Source of the DNA: Zoogloea ramigera
Lineage (GTDB): Bacteria > Pseudomonadota > Gammaproteobacteria > Burkholderiales > Rhodocyclaceae
DNA length: 64,000 nucleotides
Assembly: GCF_006539865.1 (NCBI RefSeq)
Contig: NZ_BJNV01000012.1
Location: 1-64,000, forward strand
Direction of reading: 5' to 3'
The notes under the pieces were generated by a model. That model saw only the letters and a program-made list of their open reading frames with translations. It had not been told where the DNA came from and ran no database searches. Both the position numbers and the translations under genes were made by a program. Shown piece after piece: positions 56,377 to 64,000 of this stretch; the first letter of the stretch is position 1, and each line of letters opens with the position of its first letter.

Positions 56377-58557
56377 ATGACCATGACGTCCAATGCCGTC
56401 GAGAACACCTCGCCCATGAACGACGGCGACAGCACCAACCCGTCCGCCAACCCCCACATCGACGACATCATCGCCGTGCGCATGAGCCGCCGTGGCGTGC
56501 TGAAGGGCGGCATCGCCGTCACCGCCACCACCCTCCTCGGCGGCAGCCTCAGCGCCTGTGGCGGCAGCTCCAGCACCAAGGACAGCGCCCTCGCCCTCAA
56601 CTTCGACGCCGTCGCCAAGAACAAGAACGACATCGTCACCGTGCCGGCCGGCTACGAGGTCAGCATCCTCCACGCCCTCGGTGACCCGCTCACCAGCACC
56701 GACGCCGTCTGGGCCGATAACGGCAGCGAATCCGCCGACTCCTACAACAACCGCATCGGCGATGGCCACGACGGCATGCACTTCTTCGGCATGTCCGATG
56801 CCGGCGCCTTCCAGGCCAACCGCTCCGACCGCGGCCTGATCTGCGTGAACCACGAATACGTCGTCGGCCCCTTCGCGCTGCACCCCGCCGGCCGCACCGT
56901 GGTGAACAACGTCCGCACCGTGGCCGCCGAGGTCGACAAGGAAATCAACGCCCACGGCGTCAGCGTCGCCGAGATCCGCCGCGGCGCCAGCGGCACCGCG
57001 ATGAGCATGGTGCGCGGCTCCACCTACAACCGCCGCATCACCTCCGCCACCCCGATGGCCTTCAGTGGCCCGGCCCGCGGCAACAGCCTGGTGCAGACCA
57101 AGTTCTCCCCCGCCGGCACCGACACCCGCGGCACCAACAACAACTGCGGCAACGGCTACACTCCGTGGGGCACCTACCTCACCTGCGAAGAGAACTTCAC
57201 CAATGTGATCGCCCGCGCTGCCGGCGACAACGCCCTGCGCAGCGCCAAGGAAGTCGTCGGCCTCAACCGCTACGGCATGACCCAGGGCCGCCGCAGCCCC
57301 TATCTGTGGGACACCGCCGGCAGCGACGACCTCTATGCCCGCTGGAGCGCCTCCGTCACCGGCGCCAGCGCCACCGCCGACTACCGCAACATCTTCAACA
57401 CCTTCGGCTGGATCGTCGAGATCGACCCCTTCGCCCCCACCTCCACCCCGCTCAAGCACAGCGCCCTCGGCCGCTTCGCCCACGAAGGCTGCTGGCCCTG
57501 CAAGGCCGTCGCCGGTAAGCCGGTCGTCTTCTACATGGGTGACGACTCGCGCAACGAATACATCTACAAGTTCGTCTCGAAGGCCCTGTGGGACGCCGCC
57601 GACGTGGGCAAGGGCCATGTCGCCGGCCAGAAGTACATGGGCGAAGGCACCCTCTACGTCGCCAAGTTCAACGCCGACGGCTCCGGCACCTGGGTCGAGC
57701 TCACCCACGGCAAGAACGGCCTCGACGCCAGCAACGCCACCTACGCCTTCGCCGACCAGGCCGACGTGGTCGTCCATGCCCGCCTGGCCGGTGACGTGGT
57801 CGGCGCCACCAAGATGGACCGCCCCGAGTGGGGCGCGGTGAACCCGATCAATGGCGAGGTCTACATGACCCTCACCAACAACAGCAACCGGGTTTCCCCC
57901 ACCGCCACGCCCACCGGCAGCCAGCTCAAGCCCGACACCGCCAACCCCCGTTACTACGAAGATCTCAAGAACGGCACCACCAGCCAGAAGGGCAACCCCA
58001 ACGGCCACATCATCCGCTGGCGCGAAACCGGCAACGACCCGGCCGCCACCACCTTCGCCTGGGACATCTACCTGTTTGCCGCCGAAGCCGGCGCCGCCGC
58101 CGACGTGAACCTCTCCGGCCTCACCGACGTCAATGACTTCTCCAGCCCCGACGGCCTGTGGTTCGACCAGAACGGCATGCTGTGGATCCAGACCGACGAC
58201 GGCGCCTACACCGACGTCACCAACTGCATGATGCTGGCCGCCATCCCCGGCAAGGTCGGCGACGGTGCCGCGGCCGTGGCCGCCGGCGGCACCCCCACCA
58301 TCAAGGGTGCCAACGCCACACCCACCACCGTGCGGCGCTTCCTGGTCGGCCCCAAGGAATGCGAGATCACCGGCATCGCCATGACCCCCGACCGCAAGAC
58401 GATGTTCATCAACGTCCAGCACCCGGGCGAAGACGGCAGCCTTGGCGCCATGACCAGCCACTGGCCGGCCAGCCAGACCGACGCCGCCTCCACCAAGCGC
58501 CCGCGCTCGGCCACCGTCGTCATCACCCGCAGCAACGGCGGCGAGATCGCCGTCTGA
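56377..58557 (+). CDS. PhoX-family (DUF839) secreted phosphatase
   Basis: A large 726-residue exported protein. The twin-arginine signal lies late, at residues 36-62 (MSRRGVLKGG then a hydrophobic run ending LSACGG), so the folded enzyme is exported by Tat, possibly retained as a lipoprotein. PhoX family features: LICVNHEYV, GNGYTPWGTYLTCEENF, RFAHEGCWP, MGDDSRNEYIYKFVS, SSPDGLWFD and the final MFINVQHPGED. PhoX enzymes are Ca/Fe-dependent alkaline phosphatases for organic phosphate; I could not identify a convincing Pho box upstream. A terminator follows. Confidence 0.9.
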   Translation: MTMTSNAVENTSPMNDGDSTNPSANPHIDDIIAVRMSRRGVLKGGIAVTATTLLGGSLSACGGSSSTKDSALALNFDAVAKNKNDIVTVPAGYEVSILHALGDPLTSTDAVWADNGSESADSYNNRIGDGHDGMHFFGMSDAGAFQANRSDRGLICVNHEYVVGPFALHPAGRTVVNNVRTVAAEVDKEINAHGVSVAEIRRGASGTAMSMVRGSTYNRRITSATPMAFSGPARGNSLVQTKFSPAGTDTRGTNNNCGNGYTPWGTYLTCEENFTNVIARAAGDNALRSAKEVVGLNRYGMTQGRRSPYLWDTAGSDDLYARWSASVTGASATADYRNIFNTFGWIVEIDPFAPTSTPLKHSALGRFAHEGCWPCKAVAGKPVVFYMGDDSRNEYIYKFVSKALWDAADVGKGHVAGQKYMGEGTLYVAKFNADGSGTWVELTHGKNGLDASNATYAFADQADVVVHARLAGDVVGATKMDRPEWGAVNPINGEVYMTLTNNSNRVSPTATPTGSQLKPDTANPRYYEDLKNGTTSQKGNPNGHIIRWRETGNDPAATTFAWDIYLFAAEAGAAADVNLSGLTDVNDFSSPDGLWFDQNGMLWIQTDDGAYTDVTNCMMLAAIPGKVGDGAAAVAAGGTPTIKGANATPTTVRRFLVGPKECEITGIAMTPDRKTMFINVQHPGEDGSLGAMTSHWPASQTDAASTKRPRSATVVITRSNGGEIAV

Positions 58558-58637
58558 CCCCACCCCGCCGGTGGCCCCAGCGCCACCGGCCCCACGAGCA
58601 TCCCAAGGGTTTCTGGTCCTGTCAGTTCCCTTTTAGC

Positions 58638-58666
58638 GCCCGGCCTGCAACGGCCGGGCTTTTTTT
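58638..58666 (+). terminator. Terminator after the PhoX-type gene
   Basis: GCCCGGCC, loop TGCAAC, GGCCGGGC, then seven T. The remaining 320 bases before the YitT gene show no gene or clear element. Confidence 0.92.
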
Positions 58667-58991
58667 GGCCTGTACATACCCTGCACATGGCGGCTCGCCC
58701 CGAAGCCGCTCCGGTTTCAGAGCTTCACGCACAAGGCAGCCCCCGCCCCCGACGTGCAGCTTCAAAGACATTTACTGGAGGCAGCCGGCGGCCCCCAAGC
58801 CTTCCAGCCAATGCCCGTGCCGCGTCCATCTGGGCCACCCCATCACCGGCAAGGAGGCGCTGGATGCACATCGGCGCCCGCCCTGTGCCCCGGGCAAGCC
58901 GGCCCGGCATGGCCCCGCTGCGGGTCTCCCCAATGCATCGCCGCCGCCCCTTTTCGCTATCATGAGCCTCCACTGTCCGAGCCCGGCCACC

Positions 58992-59609
58992 ATGCCCCCC
59001 GCCGACCTCCCAGCGCCCGCGCCCCATACGCCCATAGAAGACCTCCAGGCCCTCATCACCGGCTGCCTCTTCGTGGCCCTCTCCATTCTCATGCTGCGGG
59101 AGAGCCGGCTGCTCACCGGCGGCACCACCGGGCTGTCCTTCCTCATCCACTACCTCTCCGGCTGGCGCCTCGGGCTCGTGATGTTCCTGGTCAACCTGCC
59201 CTTCTACGCCTTCGGGCTGGCCGCGCTGGGCAAGCGCTTCACCTTCAAGACCTTCTGCGCGGTGGGCACCCTGTCGCTGTTCACCGAGCTCATCCCCGGC
59301 CTCGTGCACTTCGATCGCCTCGACCCGGTCTTTGCCGCGGTGATGGGTGGCCTGCTGGCCGGCATCGGCATCCTCATCCTGATGCGCCACGGGGCCAGCC
59401 TTGGCGGCTCCGGCGTGCTGGCGATCTACCTCCAGAAAACCCGCGGCTGGCGCGCCGGCAGCGTGCAGATGAGCGTCGACGTGCTCATCCTCAGCCTCGG
59501 CCTGCTGGTCATCAGCCCCGGCGAGGTGGGCCTGTCCATCCTCAGCGCGGCGGCCCTCAACCTGGTGATCGGCATCAACCACCGGCCCGACCGCTACTTC
59601 GGCTTCTAG
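58992..59609 (+). CDS. YitT/YczE-family membrane protein
   Basis: A 205-residue inner-membrane protein with about five or six helices; the segment GGTTGLSFLIHYLSGWRLGLVMFLVN and LAGIGILILMRHGASLGGSGVLAIYLQK match the YitT/DUF161 family. Function unknown. The ATG at 58992 is preferred over that at 58962 because a TATCAT-like -10 box overlaps the earlier codon. The frame remains open far upstream but is non-coding in character there. Confidence 0.82.
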   Translation: MPPADLPAPAPHTPIEDLQALITGCLFVALSILMLRESRLLTGGTTGLSFLIHYLSGWRLGLVMFLVNLPFYAFGLAALGKRFTFKTFCAVGTLSLFTELIPGLVHFDRLDPVFAAVMGGLLAGIGILILMRHGASLGGSGVLAIYLQKTRGWRAGSVQMSVDVLILSLGLLVISPGEVGLSILSAAALNLVIGINHRPDRYFGF

Positions 59610-59720
59610 CCGCGCAACCCCGGCGCAACCGCAGCGCAACCCCGGTGCAATATTCGGCGGCTATCGTGCCCGGCGTCCCTTCACTCGACGCCGGCCCCGC
59701 CTGCCGGTGTCGCACCGCCC

Positions 59721-60641
59721 ATGGCGTCGCCCACCGCAAGCCGTTTCGCCCCGTCTCGCCCGCTCGTCCTGCACAGCCTGATGGCACTCGTCGCGGCGCT
59801 TTTGCTGTCCGCCTGCGCCCCCCGGCAGCTCGTCATCAAACAGCTCGCCGACGAGCTGGCAGCCCAGGGCCAGTCGGCTGAAGCCGACCTAGACCTCGCC
59901 CGCGACGCCGCCCCCTTCTACCTCAAGCTCTCCGAATCCGTCCTGCGCCCCCAGCCGCAGCACGCCGGCCTCGCCGCCGCGGTGGCCGGCGGCTTCACGC
60001 AGTACGCCTACGCCTTCGTCGCCTTCGAGGCCGACCGCCTCGACGCCACCGACGCCCGCGCCGCCCAGCAGCTGCGCGCCCGCGCCGCCCGGCTCTACCA
60101 GCGCGGGCGCGACCACGCCCTGGCCGCCCTCGAGGCGCGCCAGCCGGGCTTCGCCGCCGCCCTCGCCCAGCCCGACCGCGCCCTTCGGCTGGCGGCCGAC
60201 GACACCCCCCTCGCCTACTGGGCCGCCGCCGCCTGGGGCGGGCTGATCTCCCTCTCCAAGGACAGCCCCGACACGGTGGCCGACCTGCCCCTGGCCATCC
60301 GCCTCGCCGAGCTCGCCTGGCACGCCGACCCCGCTTTTGGCGACGGAAACCTGGCCAGCCTGATGGGCAGCTTCGAGGTCGCCCGCCCTGGCGGCAGCCC
60401 GGCCCGGGCCACCCGCTACTTCGACGACGCCATCCGGCTCTCCGGCGGGCGCAGCGCCGGCGCCTGGGTGGCCAAGGCCGAGGGCATCGCCCAGCCGGCC
60501 GGCGACAAGGCCGCCTTCGTCGCCCTGCTGCAGCAGGCCCTCGCCGTGCAGGACAGCCCCGCCAGCCCCCACGCCCTCGCCAACGAAGTCATGCGCCGCC
60601 GCGCCCGCTGGCTGCTGGGCAACGCCGACGACCTCTTCTGA
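59721..60641 (+). CDS. TatT-like TRAP-associated lipoprotein
   Basis: A 306-residue lipoprotein with lipobox LLLSACAP at about residues 29-36, then a helical, TPR-like body (DAAPFYLKLSESVLRPQPQH, LARLYQRGRDHALAALE, YWAAAAWGGLISLSKDSPD, RYFDDAIRLSGGRSAGA). It matches the T component of TRAP transporters, first described in Treponema (TatT), which may pass hydrophobic ligands to the binding protein. The dctP gene follows 22 bases later. Start ATG at 59721. Confidence 0.82.
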   Translation: MASPTASRFAPSRPLVLHSLMALVAALLLSACAPRQLVIKQLADELAAQGQSAEADLDLARDAAPFYLKLSESVLRPQPQHAGLAAAVAGGFTQYAYAFVAFEADRLDATDARAAQQLRARAARLYQRGRDHALAALEARQPGFAAALAQPDRALRLAADDTPLAYWAAAAWGGLISLSKDSPDTVADLPLAIRLAELAWHADPAFGDGNLASLMGSFEVARPGGSPARATRYFDDAIRLSGGRSAGAWVAKAEGIAQPAGDKAAFVALLQQALAVQDSPASPHALANEVMRRRARWLLGNADDLF

Positions 60642-60663
60642 ATCCGCCCTCCAGGACTCCTCC

Positions 60664-61707
60664 ATGCTCCGCATCGGCACCTTCTTCACCGCCCACCGCA
60701 TCAGCCTGCTCGGCCTGCTGTTCAGCCTGGCCGTGGGCCTCATCGCCGCCGGCCAGGCCCAGGCCGCCCCCGGCCAGCTCCGCATCGGCACCCTCGCCCC
60801 CAAGAACTCGCTCTACCACCGCCAGCTGATGGAGGTGGGCGAAGCCTGGCGCAGCGCCCAGGGCGAGGGCGCCAAGTACCTGGTCTACCCCGATGGCAGC
60901 CAGGGCGGCGAGACCGACATGGCCCGCCGCATGCGCATCGGCCAGCTCCAGGGCGCGCTGCTGTCGGTGGTCGGCCTGCGGGAGATCGAGCCCTCCATCT
61001 CGGCGCTGCAGAACATGCCCCTGCTGTTTCGCAGCTGGGACGAGGTGGACTACGTACGCGAGAAGATGCGCCCCGCGATCGAGAAGAAATTTCTCGACAA
61101 GGGCTTCGTGGTGCTCGCCTGGGGCGACGCCGGCTGGGTGCGCTTCTTCTCCAAGGAGCCCGCGGTGCGCCCAGACGACTACCGCAAGATGAAGTTCTTC
61201 GCCTGGGCCGGCGAGAGCGAGCAGCAGGACATCATGAAGAGCCTCGGCTACACCCCGGTGCCGCTGGAAACCAGCGACATCCTGCCCTCGATCCAGACCG
61301 GCATGATCAGCGCCGTCCCGGCCACCCCCTACTTCGCGCTGGCCAGCCAGGTGTACGCCACCGCCGGCCACATGCTCGACATCAACTGGGCCCCCATCGT
61401 CGGGGCGCTGGTGGTCACCAAAAAGAGCTGGGACGAGATGAGCCCCGCCGCCCGCGACGCGCTGAAGGCCGCCGGCACCCGCGCCGGCCTGCAGATGCGC
61501 ACCCAGGCCCGCAAGGAGGTGGACGAGGCCGTCGCCGCCATGAAGAAGCGCGGCCTGCAGGTGCACACCCCGAACCCCGAGCAGATGAAGGAATGGAACA
61601 CCCTCGCCGAGCAGCTCTACCCCCGCATCCGCGGCAAGATGGTGCCCGCCGAAACCTTCGACGAAGTGATGAAGCTGCTCAAGGACTATCGCGCCGGCAA
61701 GCGCTGA
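60664..61707 (+). CDS. TRAP transporter substrate-binding protein (DctP family)
   Basis: A 347-residue periplasmic binding protein with a signal peptide ending GQAQA|APGQ, then LRIGTLAPKNSLYHRQLMEVGEAW typical of DctP, and the central conserved helix region (SEQQDIMKSLGYTPVPLETSDILPSIQTGMISAV). The usual carboxylate-binding Arg is not obvious to me, so the substrate may not be a simple acid. Located between the TatT-like lipoprotein and the fused permease. Confidence 0.88.
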   Translation: MLRIGTFFTAHRISLLGLLFSLAVGLIAAGQAQAAPGQLRIGTLAPKNSLYHRQLMEVGEAWRSAQGEGAKYLVYPDGSQGGETDMARRMRIGQLQGALLSVVGLREIEPSISALQNMPLLFRSWDEVDYVREKMRPAIEKKFLDKGFVVLAWGDAGWVRFFSKEPAVRPDDYRKMKFFAWAGESEQQDIMKSLGYTPVPLETSDILPSIQTGMISAVPATPYFALASQVYATAGHMLDINWAPIVGALVVTKKSWDEMSPAARDALKAAGTRAGLQMRTQARKEVDEAVAAMKKRGLQVHTPNPEQMKEWNTLAEQLYPRIRGKMVPAETFDEVMKLLKDYRAGKR

Positions 61708-61893
61708 ACCCCGCATGGGCGACTCCACCCAAGAGACTTGATGCACTCCCCCCCTGCCAAGGGGGGCCAGGGGGGTCAGGTTCAGCCCCGACCTCACCAT
61801 GCATTCATGGCTGCATTGAGCCCTCAGCCTGTGCCAACCCCTCCCCGGCCCTCCCCTTGTCAGGGGAGGAAGCACGCCACCATACATCCCCCA

Positions 61894-63696
61894 ATGCGCC
61901 GCCTCCCCTTCGACGAAGCCATCGCCTCCGCCGCGCTGGTGCTGATGACCCTGATCCCGCTCATCGAGATCGCCCTACGCCCGCTCCACGGCCGGGGCAT
62001 CGACAACGCCCCGCTGCTGGTCCAGCACCTGGGCCTGGCGCTGGCCATGTTCGGCGCGATCCTGGCCGAGCGTAGCGGCCACCTCACCACCCTGGGCGGC
62101 GGCCTCGCGGCCTCCAGGAGCCCACGAGTGCAGCAGGCAGCGCGCATCTTCGCCAACGCCAGCGCGGCGCTGCTGGCCGGCATGCTCGCCGCTGCCAGCT
62201 GGGCCTTCGTCGCCAGCGAGCTCGACGCCGGCCGCGAGCTGGCCTACGGCCTTCCGGTGTGGGCGGTGCAGGTGCTGATGCCGGTCGGCTTCGCGATCCT
62301 GGCGGTGCGCCTCGGCGCCCGCGGGGCCGGGCGGGCCTGGGTGGGTGTGCTCACCGGCACCGGCCTCGCCGCCGCCGGCTTTCTGTTCGCGCGGCATTTC
62401 GACGGCAGCAGCCTGCCACTGCTGCCCTTCGTGCTGTGGCTGCTGGCGGTGCTGCTGGCCGGCGCGCCAGTGTTCGCGGCGCTGGGCGGGCTGGCCCTGG
62501 CGCTGTTCTGGTCCGAAGGCCAGCCGCTGGCCTCGGTGCCGCTGTCCCACTATCAGATCACCGTCAATCCCTCGCTGCCGGCCCTGCCGCTGTTCACGCT
62601 GGCCGGACTGGTGTTCGCCCGCAGCGGCGCAGCGGCCCGGCTGGGGGCGCTATTCACCGCCTGCTTCGGCGGCGGCCCCCTCGGCACGGTGGCCGCGGCG
62701 GCGGTGCTGTGCTCCTTCTTCACGGCCTTCACCGGGGGCAGCGGCGTCACCATCCTGGCCCTCGGCGGGCTGCTGCTGCCGCTCCTGCGCGACGCCGGGG
62801 TGCCCGAGCGGCGCGGCATCAGCCTCGTCACCAGCGCCAGCGCGCTGGGCGTGCTGCTGGCCCCGTCGGTGCCGCTCATCATGTACGCCATCATCGCCCG
62901 GGTGCCCATCAACACCATGTTCCTCGCCGGCCTGCTGCCGGCGCTGGTGATGGTGGCCTTCCTGCTGGTCTTCGGCGGCTACCTGCGGCGGGGTGAGGCT
63001 GCGACCGTGGAGCGCCCCAAGGCCGACCTGCGCCGCGCCCTCGCCGCGGCCTGGGCCGCCCGGTGGGAAATCCTCGCGCCGCTGGTGGCCATCGGCTCGC
63101 TGGCCAGCGGCATCGCCACTCCCACCGAGAGCGCCGCCCTCACCGCGGCCTACGCCATCCTCACCCAGGCCGTCGCCCACCGGGAGCTCGACTGGGCGCT
63201 ACTGCGCCGCTGCCTGGCCGACTGCGCCCAGGTGATTGGCGGGGTGATGGTGATCCTCGGCATGGCCCTCGGCCTCACCAACTATCTGGTCGATGCGGGC
63301 ATTCCCGACGCCGCGGTCGAATGGGCCCAGGCCGCGCTGCCGGGCAAGTTCGCCTTTTTGCTGGCGCTCAACCTGTTCCTGTTCGCCGCCGGCGCGCTGA
63401 TGGAGATCTACGCCGCCATCGTGGTGCTGGTGCCCCTGCTGCTGCCGGTGGCGGTGAGCTACGGCATCGACCCGGTGCACTTCGGGGTGATCTTTCTGGC
63501 GGTGATGGAAATGGGCTTCTTATGCCCACCGGCCGGCATGAACATCTTCTTCGCCTCGGCGATGTTCGCCAAACCGATCCGCGAGGTGGCGGTGTCGGTG
63601 CTCCCGGCGCTGCTGGCGATCTTCCTGGGGGCGCTGGTGATCTCGTGGGTGCCGGAGATCGCGACGTGGTTGCCGAGGGTCGTCGGGGGGGGCTGA
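61894..63696 (+). CDS. TRAP transporter fused DctQ-DctM permease
   Basis: A 600-residue inner-membrane protein. The first ~170 residues form a DctQ-like four-helix part (FDEAIASAALVLMTLIPLIEIAL, then SGHLTTLGGGL), the rest a DctM large permease (LPLFTLAGLVFARSG, FFTAFTGGSGVTILALGGLL, PTESAALTAAYAI, MEMGFLCPPAGMNIFF). The ATG at 61894 is preferred; the frame back to 61738 crosses a GC-rich inverted repeat and is probably untranslated. Completes the lipoprotein-DctP-DctQM operon. Confidence 0.88.
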   Translation: MRRLPFDEAIASAALVLMTLIPLIEIALRPLHGRGIDNAPLLVQHLGLALAMFGAILAERSGHLTTLGGGLAASRSPRVQQAARIFANASAALLAGMLAAASWAFVASELDAGRELAYGLPVWAVQVLMPVGFAILAVRLGARGAGRAWVGVLTGTGLAAAGFLFARHFDGSSLPLLPFVLWLLAVLLAGAPVFAALGGLALALFWSEGQPLASVPLSHYQITVNPSLPALPLFTLAGLVFARSGAAARLGALFTACFGGGPLGTVAAAAVLCSFFTAFTGGSGVTILALGGLLLPLLRDAGVPERRGISLVTSASALGVLLAPSVPLIMYAIIARVPINTMFLAGLLPALVMVAFLLVFGGYLRRGEAATVERPKADLRRALAAAWAARWEILAPLVAIGSLASGIATPTESAALTAAYAILTQAVAHRELDWALLRRCLADCAQVIGGVMVILGMALGLTNYLVDAGIPDAAVEWAQAALPGKFAFLLALNLFLFAAGALMEIYAAIVVLVPLLLPVAVSYGIDPVHFGVIFLAVMEMGFLCPPAGMNIFFASAMFAKPIREVAVSVLPALLAIFLGALVISWVPEIATWLPRVVGGG

Positions 63697-63894
63697 ACCT
63701 CGGACCATTCACCAGACAGGCTCGACCCCGACGACGCGCATTGACCTGCAACAAAAGGGCGGGAAACACACAGGCATACGATCGGAGGCATCCGTCAGAC
63801 GTTTCACTCCATTCCGCCCTGCATGGCTCCCGGCCAGGCGAAGAGCGCGCACCGGCCGCGTCATGCGTGGGCCCAGCCTACGAGGAGAACGATC

Positions 63895-64000
63895 GTGGTC
63901 CGGCAACACATCCCCCTGCATCTCGGCGCCCTCATGGTCCTCAGCGCTGCCGTAGCCACTGCAGCGCAGGCCTCGGAGACGATCTCCGCCACCGACGGCC
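63895..64000 (+). CDS. Secreted protein of unknown family, 5' part only
   Basis: A GTG at 63895 with GAGGAGAA upstream begins an open frame that runs off the window. It reads VRQHIPLHLGALMVLSAAVA and then TAAQASETISATDG, a typical signal peptide with cleavage after AQA. Too short to name a family. The 198 bases before it, after the TRAP permease, show no gene; a TTGACC near 63743 is a possible -35. Confidence 0.65.
   Translation, partial: MVRQHIPLHLGALMVLSAAVATAAQASETISATDG

Noticed and set aside
61747-61872. GC-rich inverted repeat (CCCCTCCC and GGGGAGG runs) as an insertion-sequence end
   Set aside because: No transposase, terminal inverted repeats or target duplication are visible; it looks like a common intergenic hairpin.
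61741-61893. Extended N-terminus of the TRAP permease from 61738
   Set aside because: The extension is Pro/Gln/His-rich and encoded by a GC-rich inverted repeat; hydrophobic DctQ-like sequence begins only after the ATG at 61894.

Overview
The window is high-GC (about two thirds G+C), densely coded and has no tRNA, rRNA, insertion sequence or CRISPR array that I could recognise. Gene content and protein style (acetate permease ActP with its DUF485 partner, ETF/ETF-QO beta-oxidation block, CstA-YbdD, phasin, Dmp-type phenol hydroxylase, DmpR/MopR-type regulator) point to a betaproteobacterium, most likely a Rhodocyclales member of the Thauera/Azoarcus/Aromatoleum kind. This assignment is inference; no rRNA is present to test it.

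Layout. 1-2.5 kb: a hypothetical protein, a transglutaminase-like protein and pyrF, all on the minus strand. 2.7-17.7 kb: a long minus-strand fatty-acid and acetate block: thiolase, 3-hydroxyacyl-CoA dehydrogenase/enoyl-CoA hydratase, acyl-CoA ligase, a NarL-type two-component pair, actP with its DUF485 partner, ETF-QO, an acyl-CoA dehydrogenase, etfA, etfB and a small unrecognised gene. Together they activate fatty acids, run the beta-oxidation spiral and pass electrons via ETF and ETF-QO to ubiquinone. 17.9-20.8 kb: a soluble hybrid histidine kinase and an OmpR-type regulator. 20.8-32.1 kb: parE and parC, separated by cstA-ybdD, an SDR, a CobW GTPase, an isochorismatase-family hydrolase and a LysR regulator. 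32.5-37.1 kb: two convergent membrane sensors, a GGDEF-EAL protein and a Cache histidine kinase. 37.3-40.9 kb: argD, an FAH-family hydrolase and an MFS exporter.

40.9-55.5 kb is a phenol-degradation island. The multicomponent phenol hydroxylase (P0-P5, dmpKLMNOP order) sits behind a recognisable sigma-54 promoter with an IHF site and an upstream activator site. Catechol 2,3-dioxygenase follows. A GntR regulator interrupts, then a lower-pathway unit encodes a GlcG/HbpS-like protein, an SDR, acylating acetaldehyde dehydrogenase, 4-hydroxy-2-oxovalerate aldolase, a two-domain fused 4-oxalocrotonate tautomerase and a MetA-type outer-membrane channel. The DmpQ-type ferredoxin and a DmpR/MopR-type activator are divergently transcribed at the upstream end. 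The activator keeps the phenol-binding His/Trp pair and the zinc-binding Cys/Glu set at the spacing of MopR. Four middle enzymes of the meta pathway (dmpC, D, E, H) are absent from the window.

55.6-64 kb: a phasin, a Tat-exported PhoX-type phosphatase, a YitT-family membrane protein, and a TRAP transporter made of a TatT-like lipoprotein, DctP and a fused DctQM permease; the window ends inside a new secreted-protein gene.

The most unusual non-coding signals are two in-register 21-bp tandem arrays of palindromic units (20850-21108 and 39351-39487), each next to a REP-like element; a 120-bp nested palindrome directly before parE; a family of 35-bp inverted repeats with a constant 13-bp core (three copies); and a shared TCTCGANATTT motif in the regulatory regions of the phenol island.
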